64,000 nt of DNA from Sorangium aterium (GTDB lineage: Bacteria > Myxococcota_A > Polyangia > Polyangiales > Polyangiaceae): the NCBI RefSeq assembly GCF_028368935.1, contig NZ_JAQNDK010000001.1, positions 434,001 to 498,000 of the forward strand. The letters run 5' to 3'. Under the pieces are notes generated by a model. The model worked only from the letters and a program-made list of their open reading frames with translations. It was not told where the DNA came from and did no database searches. The position numbers and the translations under genes were made by a program. Below are positions 10,348-19,236 of this stretch, one piece after another (the first letter of the stretch is position 1; each line of letters opens with the position of its first letter).

Positions 10348-11361
10348 TCAGAACCGGATCGCGATCTTCCCGAAGTGTGAGCCGCTCGCCATGGACTCGA
10401 TCGCCTGGCGCACCTCGGCGAAGGGGACCACGCGGTCGACGACAGGCCGGAGCCCGCTCGCCGCGATCGCGCGGTTCATGTCCTCGAACATCGCCCGCGA
10501 CCCGACGAAGATGCCCTGCGCGGTGATCTGCTTCATCAGGATGGGGAACAGGCCGACATCCCCCAGCGCGCCGCCCGTGAGCACGCCGATGAGGCTCACG
10601 CGGCCGCCGAACCGGACCGCGCGGAGCGAGCGGGCGAGCGTGCCCGCGCCGCCCACCTCGATCACGTGATCCACGCCGGCGCCGCCGGTGAACGAGCGCG
10701 CGGGCGCGTCCCAGTCGGGGTTCGTGCGGTAGTTGATGGTCTCCGACGCCCCGAGCGACCTGGCGCGCTCGAGCTTCTCGTCGCTGCTCGAGGTGACGAT
10801 GACGCGGGCGCCCGCGAGCCGGGCGAACTGCAGCGCGAAGATCGAGACGCCGCCCGTGCCCTGGACGAGGACCGTGTCGCCCGCCTTGAGGTGGCTCGCC
10901 GCGAAGAGCGCGTTCCACGCGGTCACCGCGGCGCACGGCAGCGACGCGGCCTCCTCGTCCGTGAGGTGCTGCGGAACCTTGACGACCCCCTCCTCATCGA
11001 GCAGCACCCGCTCCGCCGCCACGCCCGGCAGCTCCCCGCCGAGCGCCGCCCGCGCCTTGTCCGCGGAGAGCTCCCCGTCGATCCAGCGCTGGTGGAAGGT
11101 CGGGCTCACGCGATCGCCGACCTTCACCCGCGTCACCCCGTCCCCCACGGCGACGACCTCGCCGACCCCATCGGAGAGCGGGATCAGCGGCAGCGAGAAC
11201 TTCGGGTTGTAGAGCCCCTTCGCCACCAGCAGGTCGCGGAAGTTGAGCGACGCCGCCCTCATCTGGAGGACGACCTGCCCAGGCCCCGGCTCAGGATCCG
11301 GAAGATCGATCGGGCGGAGCGCGTCGAGACCGAACGAACCCTGGAGAGCGAACGCTTTCAT
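10348..11361 (-). CDS. Zinc-independent medium-chain alcohol dehydrogenase/quinone-oxidoreductase-like protein
   Basis: 337 residues, the usual MDR length. The N-terminal GroES-like domain (to ~120) is followed by a Rossmann domain with the nucleotide loop GTGGVSIFALQFA. The conserved Cys and Glu catalytic zinc ligands and the structural zinc lobe (four Cys) of zinc alcohol dehydrogenases are absent, so this is the quinone reductase/enoyl reductase-like branch, probably using NADPH. AAGGAGG stands close before ATG 11361, a strong ribosome site. A permease gene follows upstream on the same strand after 51 bases, so co-transcription is possible. The substrate is unknown. Confidence 0.85.
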   Translation of the reverse strand: MKAFALQGSFGLDALRPIDLPDPEPGPGQVVLQMRAASLNFRDLLVAKGLYNPKFSLPLIPLSDGVGEVVAVGDGVTRVKVGDRVSPTFHQRWIDGELSADKARAALGGELPGVAAERVLLDEEGVVKVPQHLTDEEAASLPCAAVTAWNALFAASHLKAGDTVLVQGTGGVSIFALQFARLAGARVIVTSSSDEKLERARSLGASETINYRTNPDWDAPARSFTGGAGVDHVIEVGGAGTLARSLRAVRFGGRVSLIGVLTGGALGDVGLFPILMKQITAQGIFVGSRAMFEDMNRAIAASGLRPVVDRVVPFAEVRQAIESMASGSHFGKIAIRF

Positions 11362-11412
11362 GCAGATCCTCCTTGACCGGAGCTCCGCTATCCCACGCGG
11401 GATGGAGGCCGG

Positions 11413-12396
11413 TCAACGCGCCGGCCGCCGCGCGTCGCGCAGCGCCTGGGAAGCGAGCCACAGGCCGGCCGCCATCACGAGCGCCGTCCCGAGCAGCTGG
11501 TCCGCCGACGGGCTCTCGCCGAGCCAGGCGGCGGCGAGCACGTGCGACAGGACGACCCCGAGGTAACCGATCGCGCCGATGCGCGCCGCGCTGTCGAGCG
11601 CGTAGGCGCGCGTCATCGCGAGCTGCGCGAGGCCGCCGGCGAGCCCCGTCCCGATCAGCAGGACGGCGCCGAGCGCGTCGGGCGTCCGCCAGACCGGGAT
11701 CGACAGCGCGACCATCGCGGCGCTCGCCACGAGCGAGAAGTGCAGCGCGATCGCCTCGGGGCTCGCGCGCTCCCCGCCGGCGCCGATCCTGCGCAGCCAG
11801 ATCATGGCGAACGCGGAGAAGACGGCGCCGAGCGTGGCGATGAGCGCGATCTCGCCCGCGATCGCGAGCCTCGGCGCGGCGACCAGCCCGACGCCCGCGA
11901 AGGCGAGCAGGGTCGCGAGCCAGAGGCGCGGGCTCGTCCGCTCGCCGAGCAGCCGCGGGGCGAGGATCGCGACGAAGATCGGGCTCGTCGCGCCGAGCGT
12001 GACCGCGTCGCCGAGCGCGATCTGCGGCGTGCCGAGCGTGTAGAAGCCGCAGAGCATCGCCCCGGTGCCGCAGAGCGAGCGCGCCCACGCGAGCCGCCGG
12101 TCGCCCCGACCCATGGTGAGCGGCGCCCGGCGGACGAGCGCGACGCCGAGCGCGGTGGCCGCGCCCACCATCGTGCGCGACGCCGCCACCTCGGGCCACG
12201 GCGCGTGCGCCGAGGAGAGCCGCGCGAGGACGTTCATCGCGGCGAAGAGCGACTGGGCCAGGAGCATCCACAGGACGCCCGCGGTCGGGTGCGCCGCGCG
12301 CCCCTCGCGCTCCGCGGCGAGGACGATCGCGGAGGCCCCGGGCGGGTGCGCGGCGACGGCGCCCTGCGACGATGACGACGTGCTCACGTAGCGCAT
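11413..12396 (-). CDS. EamA/DMT-family inner-membrane transporter
   Basis: 327 residues with about ten hydrophobic helices after a ~35-residue Ser/Ala-rich leader. Two EamA halves are visible, each with the pattern of a first helix facing an E/P loop (AILAPRLLGERTSP in the first; AAAWLGESPSADQ in the second). EamA proteins export or import small metabolites, often amino acids or their derivatives. ATG 12396 lacks a clear ribosome site; an internal Met near the first helix (MLLAQSLFAAMN) is a possible shorter start. Substrate unknown. Confidence 0.82.
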   Translation of the reverse strand: MRYVSTSSSSQGAVAAHPPGASAIVLAAEREGRAAHPTAGVLWMLLAQSLFAAMNVLARLSSAHAPWPEVAASRTMVGAATALGVALVRRAPLTMGRGDRRLAWARSLCGTGAMLCGFYTLGTPQIALGDAVTLGATSPIFVAILAPRLLGERTSPRLWLATLLAFAGVGLVAAPRLAIAGEIALIATLGAVFSAFAMIWLRRIGAGGERASPEAIALHFSLVASAAMVALSIPVWRTPDALGAVLLIGTGLAGGLAQLAMTRAYALDSAARIGAIGYLGVVLSHVLAAAWLGESPSADQLLGTALVMAAGLWLASQALRDARRPAR

Positions 12397-12542
12397 CGCT
12401 TACCACCTCGACCTCGCCGCCGTACACGCCGCCGTGCGCCCGGAGGCGTCGGCGCTCCTGGGTGCGTGCGCGGCATCGAGGCGCTACGGTCGCAGCGATG
12501 CGCGCGATCATCGGAGTCACCAGGGGATGCAGGACAGGAGCG

Positions 12543-13613
12543 ATGGATGGTCAGCGAAGACGCCGGTCCGGAGCGCTCTGGCTCGGGCTCGTCGCCGTGA
12601 GCGCCCACGCGCTCGGGTGCGGCGCCAGCGCCGCGAAGGAGCCGGCGGAGGGGCCCTCCGGGGGCACGGCAAGAGAAGGCGCGACGGAGGAGAGCGCGCG
12701 CCCCTCGGAGGGCAAGGCCGCCGGCGTGGAGGCCAGCGGCGAGGCCCAGGGCGCCCAGGCCCCGCCCGCGCCGGGCCAGCAGATGACCCGCGCGGAGGCA
12801 GGCCGGTACGTGCTCGGCCTCGTGAACCGCGATCGCGCGGCGCACAAGCTGCCGCCCGTCCGGTGGGACGAGACAGCGGCGCGCGCGGGGCGGCGGCACG
12901 CCGAGGACATGGTCCGGATCGGCTTCACCGGCCATTGGGGCAGCGACGGCTCGGTCCCGGAGGAGCGCTACACGGCCGCGGGCGGCGACGGGTTCCCGAT
13001 GGAGAACGCCGGCTGCTTCGCCGACGCGATCCCCCGCGAGCTCGATCCGGATCCGCGCTTCTCCGCGGAGAGCCTCGAGCGCGTGCACCAGGCCTTCATG
13101 AACGAGAGGCCCCCGGCCGACGGGCACCGGCGCAACGTGCTCACAGCGTCGCACACGTCGCTCGGGGTCGGGCTGGCCAAGGCGAAGGGGTTCGACATCG
13201 CCTGCGTGGCGCAGGAGTTCGTCGACGACTACGGGACGTACCAGCCGCTGCCCAGGCGGGCGAAGATCGGCGAGCGGATCCGGGTGGGCGGCGAGCTCGC
13301 CGCGCCGGCGAAGATCGCGGGCGTCGGGATCTCACGGGTCGAGGCGGGGAAGCCGCTCAAGCCGGAGAAGCTGCTCAAGATGGGCGGATACCCGATCCCG
13401 CCGCCCTACGCGACGTTCTTCCCGAAGGGCTTCAAGACGCCTATTCCTCTCCAGGTGACCGGCAATCGATTCGACATCCAGGTCCCGCTGGACGACCGCG
13501 GGCGGCCCGGGCTCTACGGCGTCAGCGTCTGGGCGACGTTCCCCCCCTCGGATGAGCTCAAGATGGTCTCGCTCCGCACGATCGACGTCGTCGGCAAGGG
13601 AGGCGCGCGATGA
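12543..13613 (+). CDS. CAP-domain (SCP/PR-1-like) lipoprotein
   Basis: 356 residues. A lipoprotein signal (LGLVAVSAHALGC) leads into a ~55-residue Glu/Ala/Gly-rich linker. The CAP domain then spans about residues 85-235: a first His in GHWGSD, Glu in MENAGCF and a second His in ADGHRRNVL, the residues that line the CAP cavity. A C-terminal beta-rich domain of ~120 residues is unassigned. AGGAG lies 2 bases before ATG 12543. The stop overlaps the ATG of the following ATPase gene (ATGA), so the pair should be translated together. Extracellular CAP proteins bind sterols or metals, or act as proteases; which applies here is not shown. Confidence 0.85.
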   Translation: MDGQRRRRSGALWLGLVAVSAHALGCGASAAKEPAEGPSGGTAREGATEESARPSEGKAAGVEASGEAQGAQAPPAPGQQMTRAEAGRYVLGLVNRDRAAHKLPPVRWDETAARAGRRHAEDMVRIGFTGHWGSDGSVPEERYTAAGGDGFPMENAGCFADAIPRELDPDPRFSAESLERVHQAFMNERPPADGHRRNVLTASHTSLGVGLAKAKGFDIACVAQEFVDDYGTYQPLPRRAKIGERIRVGGELAAPAKIAGVGISRVEAGKPLKPEKLLKMGGYPIPPPYATFFPKGFKTPIPLQVTGNRFDIQVPLDDRGRPGLYGVSVWATFPPSDELKMVSLRTIDVVGKGGAR

Positions 13614-14794
13614 GCCAGAGCCGCCCCCCCTCGGCGTCCGAGGAGCTCGACGCGGTCAAGGTGCTCGATCACCTGGTCCGCCGCGCGGTCTCGATGGGCG
13701 CGAGCGACATCCACGTCGAGCCGAAGCGCGACGGCATCCGCGTGCGCTACCGCGTCGACGGCGTGATGGTGGCGCAGGGGCAGATCCCGATCGAGATCGC
13801 GCCGTCGCTCACCTCGCGCGTGAAGGTGCTCGCGCGGATGGACATGACCGAGCGGCGCCTGCCGCAGGACGGCCAGTTCAGCCTGGAGCTCCATGGCCAC
13901 CCGCTCATCCACCTGCGCGCCTCGACGTTCCCCGCGATCCACGGCGAGACGCTCGTGCTGCGCGTGCTGCTGAGCCACCAGCTCATCGCGCTCGACAAGC
14001 TCGGGCTCTCCGAGGGGGACCTGCCGCGGCTCGAGCGCCTCGCCGACAGGCCCTCGGGGCTGATCGTCGTGTGCGGGCCGACCGGGTCCGGCAAGACCTC
14101 GACGCTCTACTCGCTGATCAAGGTCATGAAGACGAGCGAGCTGAGCATCGTCACGCTGGAAGATCCGATCGAGGTCGAGTTCGCCGACATCACGCAGGGG
14201 CAGACCAACCCGAGGCAGGGCTTCACGTTCGCGACGGGCCTGCGCGCGATCCTGCGGCAGGACCCGGACGTGATCATGGTGGGCGAGATGCGCGATCCCG
14301 AGACGGCGCAGATCGCGCTGCAGGCGAGCCTCACGGGGCACCTCGTGCTGTCGACGCTGCACACCTCCGACGCTGTCGACACGGTCGCGCGCCTCGTGGA
14401 CCTCGGCGCGGAGTCGTGGATCGTGGCGAACGCCCTGCTCGCCGTGATCGCGCAGCGGCTCGTCCGCAAGCTCTGCGAGGAGTGCGCGGAGACGTACGAG
14501 CTCGAGACCGCCGTGACGGGCGAAGAGGACAAGGTCCTCATCGAGAAGGGCGCCGAGCTGAAGCGCGCCGTCGGGTGCCAGACGTGCCACATGACGGGCT
14601 ACCGGGGGCGCATGGGGCTCTTCGAGATGCTGGAGCTCGACGACGACCTGCGGGATCTCGTGAAGGCGCGGGCGGGAAAGCGCGCCTACCGGGACGCCGC
14701 GCGCAGGGTAGGGCTCGTGCCGCTCCGCGAGGCCGGGCTCACCAAGGTGAAGGAGGGGAGCACCTCCCTGGACGAGGTGCTCCGCGTGACGTGA
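13610..14794 (+). CDS. GspE/PulE-type secretion ATPase, short form
   Basis: 394 residues. It has the N2-like domain (SDIHVEPKRDG), Walker A GPTGSGKTS (156-164), Asp box (VTLEDPIE), Walker B (DPDVIMVGEMRDPE), His box (GHLVLSTLHTSDA) and the tetracysteine zinc site CEEC...CQTC typical of GspE/PilB. The N-terminal MshEN/N1 region (~150 residues) that docks GspL-type partners is missing. These ATPases power type II secretion or type IV pilus assembly. No other secretion or pilus gene is in the window. It starts inside the CAP lipoprotein gene (ATGA overlap). Confidence 0.92.
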   Translation: MSQSRPPSASEELDAVKVLDHLVRRAVSMGASDIHVEPKRDGIRVRYRVDGVMVAQGQIPIEIAPSLTSRVKVLARMDMTERRLPQDGQFSLELHGHPLIHLRASTFPAIHGETLVLRVLLSHQLIALDKLGLSEGDLPRLERLADRPSGLIVVCGPTGSGKTSTLYSLIKVMKTSELSIVTLEDPIEVEFADITQGQTNPRQGFTFATGLRAILRQDPDVIMVGEMRDPETAQIALQASLTGHLVLSTLHTSDAVDTVARLVDLGAESWIVANALLAVIAQRLVRKLCEECAETYELETAVTGEEDKVLIEKGAELKRAVGCQTCHMTGYRGRMGLFEMLELDDDLRDLVKARAGKRAYRDAARRVGLVPLREAGLTKVKEGSTSLDEVLRVT

Positions 14795-14838
14795 GATGGC
14801 TGGAGCGGTGCGCCGCGTGATCCGCGGCGCGCCGCCGG

Positions 14839-16230
14839 TCAGGTCGCCTGCGAGGAGCCGTCGTCGACCGCGTTGGCGGCGATGACGCCCTTGTACCAGA
14901 GCGCGCTGTCCTTCGGGATGCGCCGCTGCGTCTCGTAGTCCACCCAGACGATGCCGAACCGCTGCGAATAGCCGCGATCCCACTCGTAGTTGTCCATCAG
15001 CGACCACACGAAGTACCCCGCGAGCGGCGCCCCCGCGTCCATCGCGCGCCGCGCGGCGACGAAGTGATCGCGCAGGAACTCGAGCCGCCGCGTGTCCGGG
15101 ATGCGGCCGTCCTTGTCGGGCTCGGTCGAGTAGGCCGCGCCGTTCTCGGTCACGTAGAGCTTCGGCACGCCGTACTCCACGTGCAGCCGGAGGAGCAGCC
15201 GCCGCAGCCCTTCCGGGTAGACCTCCCAGTGCATCTCCGTCTGCTCGGAGAGGGGCGCGACGTGCACCGTCCTCGGCAGGTTCTGCTCCTCGGGCACCTT
15301 GCTGCTCCGCAGGACCGCCCGCGAGTAGTAGTTGAGGCCGAGGAAGTCGCACTGCGTGGCGATGATGTCGAGATCGCCCGGCTTGCACACGGTCAGCCCC
15401 TCCGGAGGGAGGTAGCCCAGCGCGATGTAGTCCTCGATCATGTCCGCCGGGTAACGCCGGCCGTACAGCGGATCGAGGAACCAGCGGTTGAAATACCCGT
15501 CGTAGTGGCGGCACGCGTCGTAGTCGGCGGCGCTCGGCGACGCGGGCATCGCGTAGTTCATGTTCAGCGTGATGCCCACCTCGGCGCCGGGGCAGTTCTG
15601 GCGCAGCACGGGCACAGCGAGGCCGTGGGAGAGCAAGAGGTGATGGCTCACCGTCAGGGCCTTCTTGAAATCGCGCCCGCCCGGCGCGTGGATCCCCTTC
15701 TCGTAGCTGAGGAACGCCGTGCACCACGGCTCGTTGTGCGTGATCCACTTCTTCACGCGATCGCCGAGCTTCCGCGAGATGACGTCGGCGAACTCCACGA
15801 ACGCATCCGCCGTCGAGCGGTGCTGCCAGCCCCCGACCTGGTCCTGGAGCACCTGCGGCAGGTCCCAGTGGAAGAGCGTCGCGTACGGCTCGATCCCGGC
15901 CGCGAGGAGGCCGTCCACGAGCCGGCTGTAGAAGTCGAGCCCCTTCTGGTTCACCGCGCCCCGGCCGTTCGGGAGGATGCGCGGCCACGCGATCGAGAAC
16001 CTGTAGGCCATCATGCCCAGGCTCTTCATCAGCGCGATGTCCTCAGGCCACCGGTGGTAGTGGTCGCACGCGATGTCGCCGTTGGTCCCGTCGACGATCT
16101 GACCGGGCGTCTTCGCGAAGCGATCCCAGATGGACTCGCTGCGGCCGTCCTCGTTCGTAGCCCCCTCGATCTGATAGGAGGACGTCGCGGTCCCCCAGAC
16201 GAAATTGTCGGGAAATCTCAGAGACGGCAT
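14839..16230 (-). CDS. GH1 beta-glucosidase
   Basis: 463 residues, a full-length GH1 enzyme. The acid/base Glu167 lies in THNEPW and the nucleophile Glu362 in YVTENGA. N-terminal FVWGTATSSYQIEGA and the C-terminal NYEWDRGYSQRFGI are standard GH1. There is no signal peptide, so it acts in the cytoplasm on imported beta-glucosides such as cellobiose. AAGGAG lies 14 bases before ATG 16230. It is the last gene of an ABC-importer operon, 18 bases after the second ATPase gene, which supports a role in splitting the imported sugar. Confidence 0.95.
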   Translation of the reverse strand: MPSLRFPDNFVWGTATSSYQIEGATNEDGRSESIWDRFAKTPGQIVDGTNGDIACDHYHRWPEDIALMKSLGMMAYRFSIAWPRILPNGRGAVNQKGLDFYSRLVDGLLAAGIEPYATLFHWDLPQVLQDQVGGWQHRSTADAFVEFADVISRKLGDRVKKWITHNEPWCTAFLSYEKGIHAPGGRDFKKALTVSHHLLLSHGLAVPVLRQNCPGAEVGITLNMNYAMPASPSAADYDACRHYDGYFNRWFLDPLYGRRYPADMIEDYIALGYLPPEGLTVCKPGDLDIIATQCDFLGLNYYSRAVLRSSKVPEEQNLPRTVHVAPLSEQTEMHWEVYPEGLRRLLLRLHVEYGVPKLYVTENGAAYSTEPDKDGRIPDTRRLEFLRDHFVAARRAMDAGAPLAGYFVWSLMDNYEWDRGYSQRFGIVWVDYETQRRIPKDSALWYKGVIAANAVDDGSSQAT

Positions 16231-16248
16231 GTCGGTTCGTGGTTCTCC

Positions 16249-17307
16249 TTAGAGAGGTCCGGCCTCGACGGAGGCGGGCACCTTGCGATCGTAGAGCGCT
16301 GAGGGAGCGATGACGGAGCCGGGCGCGTAGAGGTGGCAGCGGACCCAGTGCCCCGACCCGACGTCGACGGCCCCCGGCATCTGCTCCCGGCACGTGTTCA
16401 TCACGCTCGGGCAGCGGTCTGCGAAGGGGCAGCCCGGCGGCGGGTTGATGAGCTTCGGCGCCCCGGAGCGGGCCGGGAGCTCGCCGCGGATCGAGCCGTT
16501 CGGATCCGGAACCGCCGAGAGCAGGAGCTTGGTGTACGGGTGCGCCGGCTGCTGCATCAGCTCCTCGCTCGGCGCGCCCTCCACGATGTGGCCGGCGTAC
16601 ATCACCATCGTGCGATCCGCGACGTAGCGCGCGCTCGCGATGTCGTGCGTGATGTAGAGGTACGAGATGCCGCGCTCCTCCTTGAGCTTCTCCATCAGGT
16701 TCAGGACGCCCATGCGGATCGAGACGTCGAGCATCGAGATCGGCTCGTCCGCGAGGATCACGCTGGGATCCACCGCGAGGGCACGGGCGATCGCCACGCG
16801 CTGCCGCTGACCGCCCGACAGCTGGTACGGGAACTTGAGCGCGACCTCCGCGGGGGGATTCAGATCGACCGTCTTGAGCAGCTCGTGCACCTTCTCCCGG
16901 AGGATCGCCGGGGTGGGCGCCTTGTTGTGGAGCAGGAGCGGCCGCTCGAGGTGGTAGCCGATGGTGTGCACCGGGTTGAGCGAGCCGAACGGGTCCTGGA
17001 AGATCATCTGCACCTGCCCGCGGTAAGCGAGCGAGGCGCGGGTCGGCTCCTCCTTCAGCACGTCGCGACCCTTGAACACGATCTGCCCGCTGCTCGGGGG
17101 CATCAGCCGCGCGAGGAGCCGTGCGATCGTGCTCTTGCCGCTGCCCGACTCGCCGACCAGCGCGATGACCTCACGCACTGCCAGCGAGAACGATGCGTCG
17201 TGCAGCGCCCGGAGCTGCTGCGCTCGCAGCCCGCCGCCGACAGGGAAGTACTTCCCCAGGCGCACCACGTCGAGGACAGGCGAGACAGAAGGTTGCGTCA
17301 TCGTCAT
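16249..17307 (-). CDS. Oligopeptide/oligosaccharide ABC importer, ATPase subunit (OppF/DppF type)
   Basis: 352 residues. Walker A GESGSGKST, signature LSGGQRQRV, Walker B VILADEPIS and an H-loop THD define an ABC ATPase. The C-terminal oligopeptide_HPY region with PPGCPFADRCPS and three conserved Cys marks the Opp/Dpp branch. It starts 2 bases after the stop of the partner ATPase; a second ATG sits two codons in (17301). In this operon the importer probably handles cello-oligosaccharides, as in other SBP_bac_5 systems beside beta-glucosidases. Confidence 0.93.
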   Translation of the reverse strand: MTMTQPSVSPVLDVVRLGKYFPVGGGLRAQQLRALHDASFSLAVREVIALVGESGSGKSTIARLLARLMPPSSGQIVFKGRDVLKEEPTRASLAYRGQVQMIFQDPFGSLNPVHTIGYHLERPLLLHNKAPTPAILREKVHELLKTVDLNPPAEVALKFPYQLSGGQRQRVAIARALAVDPSVILADEPISMLDVSIRMGVLNLMEKLKEERGISYLYITHDIASARYVADRTMVMYAGHIVEGAPSEELMQQPAHPYTKLLLSAVPDPNGSIRGELPARSGAPKLINPPPGCPFADRCPSVMNTCREQMPGAVDVGSGHWVRCHLYAPGSVIAPSALYDRKVPASVEAGPL

Positions 17308-17309
17308 CG

Positions 17310-18269
17310 TCAGTAGAGGTGGCAGGCGCCGCGGTGCTCGGGCGCGATTTCACGAAGGACGGGCAGCTCGTTCTGGCAGGTCGCGAAGGCCTGCGGACAC
17401 CGGGGGTGGAAGCGGCAGCCGGGAGGCGGGTTGCGCATGTCGGGCGGCGAACCCGGGATGCCCTGCAGCCTGCGGCGCGGCCCCCGGACCGAGGGGAACG
17501 ACCCGAGCAGCCCCTGCGTGTACGGGTGCTTCGGATCGCTGAAGAGGTCCTTGGCGCGAGCGGTCTCCGCGAGCTTGCCCGCGTAGAGGATGGCGATGCG
17601 CGTCGAGAACTCGGCGATGAGCGAGAGGTCGTGCGTGATGAAGAGGATCGAGAAGCCGAGGCGCTCCTTGAGCTCGGCGATCTGCTGCAGGATCTCCTTC
17701 TGCACGACCACGTCGAGCGCCGTCGTGGGCTCATCCATGATGAGGAACGGCGGCTTGAGCGCCATCGCGATCGCGATCACCACGCGCTGGCGCATGCCGC
17801 CCGACAGCTGGTGCGGGTAGCTGTTCAGGCGCGACGAGTCGATGTTCACGAGCTTGAGCAGCGCGGCCGCGCGCTCCATCGCCTGAGCGGGCGTCACGCC
17901 GTCGTGCGCGATGATCGGATCCGCGATCTGCTCGCCGATCGTCAGCACCGGGTTGAGCGCGGTCATCGCGCTCTGGAACACCAGCGCCATCTTCCGCCAG
18001 CGGAAGGCGCGGAGCTGCTCCTCGTTCATCGCCAGGACGTCCTGCCCGGCGAAGTACACGTGCCCGCCCGTGATGACCGCCGGCGGACGGAGCAGCCGCA
18101 TGATGGCCATCGCCACCGTCGACTTGCCGCTCCCCGACTCGCCCGCCAGGCCGAGCACCTCGCCCGGGGCGATGTCGAAGGAGACGTTATCGACCGCACA
18201 CACCGGACCTGTCGGGGTGATGAACTCGACCCGGAGATCCTGAACCGAAAGAAGCGGACTAGGCGCCAT
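17310..18269 (-). CDS. Oligopeptide/oligosaccharide ABC importer, ATPase subunit (OppD/DppD type)
   Basis: 319 residues. Walker A GESGSGKST, signature LSGGMRQRV, Walker B FLIMDEPTTALD, and the C-terminal Cys motif PPGCRFHPRCPQAF of Opp/Dpp ATPases. It pairs with the next gene to make a heterodimeric ATPase on the inner membrane. Its ATG 18269 lies inside the 3' end of the permease gene (11-base overlap), which points to coupled translation. Confidence 0.93.
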   Translation of the reverse strand: MAPSPLLSVQDLRVEFITPTGPVCAVDNVSFDIAPGEVLGLAGESGSGKSTVAMAIMRLLRPPAVITGGHVYFAGQDVLAMNEEQLRAFRWRKMALVFQSAMTALNPVLTIGEQIADPIIAHDGVTPAQAMERAAALLKLVNIDSSRLNSYPHQLSGGMRQRVVIAIAMALKPPFLIMDEPTTALDVVVQKEILQQIAELKERLGFSILFITHDLSLIAEFSTRIAILYAGKLAETARAKDLFSDPKHPYTQGLLGSFPSVRGPRRRLQGIPGSPPDMRNPPPGCRFHPRCPQAFATCQNELPVLREIAPEHRGACHLY

Positions 18270-19215
18270 GAGTCCTCACCACCGGCGTTGACGAACCCGC
18301 CGTGACCTTGCGGCTCCTGAGGAGACGAGACCAGGCTCCCTCCGCGCGGAGCCGCGGATTCGAGATCTCGTCGATCGCGTAATTGATGAGCGTGAGCGCG
18401 AACCCGACGAGCGCGACGCACACGCCGGTGGGCACGATGGTCCACCAGGCGCCCGTGAGGAGCGCGGCGTTGTTGCTCGCCCAGTAGAGGTTCGTCCCCC
18501 AGGTGACGGCGCTCAGGTCGCCGAGACCGAGGAACTCGAGGCCGACCTGGGCGCCGATGGCGTAGACCGTCGCGCCGATGAAGCCGGACATGAGGAGCGA
18601 CGTCATGTTCGGCAGGATCTCCACGAAGATGATGCGCGCGCTGCTCTCGCCGCTCACGAGGGCCGCGGACACGAAGTCCTTGTCGCGCAGCGCGAGCACC
18701 TGCGAGCGGAGCACACGCGCGTTCCACGCCCAGCCCGTGAGGACGAGGACGAACAGGATCGTCAGCGGCCCGGCCGGCAGGTAGGCCGCGATGACCACGG
18801 CCATCGGCAGGCCAGGGATGATCAGGAACACGTTCGTGAGCAGCGAGAGCACGCTGTCGATCCAGCCGCCGAAGTAGCCCCCGGCCATGCCGATCGCCGC
18901 GCCGATCGCGATCACGGCGAAGCCCGTGGCGAAGCCGACGGCCAGTGAGGTCCGCGCGCCGACGATCGTCTGCGCGAGCACGTCCTGCCCCTGGCCGTTC
19001 GTGCCGAACAGGTGCTCGGCGGAGGGAGCCTCGTGCGGCATGCCCACGAACGCGTGCGGATCTTGGCCCACGATCGAGGGGCCGAGCAGCGAGAGGAGCA
19101 GGAAGAAGAGCACAATGAGCGTGCCCGCCATCGCCTTGCGATTCGAGAGGAGCAGGCGGAGCCATCCCGCCGCACGGGAGCCGCCGCCCCCGCTGTTGCC
19201 TTGTTGCGCAGCCAT
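18259..19215 (-). CDS. Oligopeptide/oligosaccharide ABC importer, permease (OppC/DppC type)
   Basis: 318 residues. An N-terminal cytoplasmic leader is followed by a first helix (AGTLIVLFFLLLSLLGP), the OppC_N extracytoplasmic segment with HLFGTNGQGQDVL, and five further helices carrying the EAA loop (SAALVSGESSARIIFVEILPN without the usual second Gly spacing). AGGAG stands before ATG 19215. It forms the membrane channel with the OppB-type permease 21 bases upstream. Confidence 0.92.
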   Translation of the reverse strand: MAAQQGNSGGGGSRAAGWLRLLLSNRKAMAGTLIVLFFLLLSLLGPSIVGQDPHAFVGMPHEAPSAEHLFGTNGQGQDVLAQTIVGARTSLAVGFATGFAVIAIGAAIGMAGGYFGGWIDSVLSLLTNVFLIIPGLPMAVVIAAYLPAGPLTILFVLVLTGWAWNARVLRSQVLALRDKDFVSAALVSGESSARIIFVEILPNMTSLLMSGFIGATVYAIGAQVGLEFLGLGDLSAVTWGTNLYWASNNAALLTGAWWTIVPTGVCVALVGFALTLINYAIDEISNPRLRAEGAWSRLLRSRKVTAGSSTPVVRTHGA

Positions 19216-19236
19216 CGCTTCTCCTGGACCCAGCCG

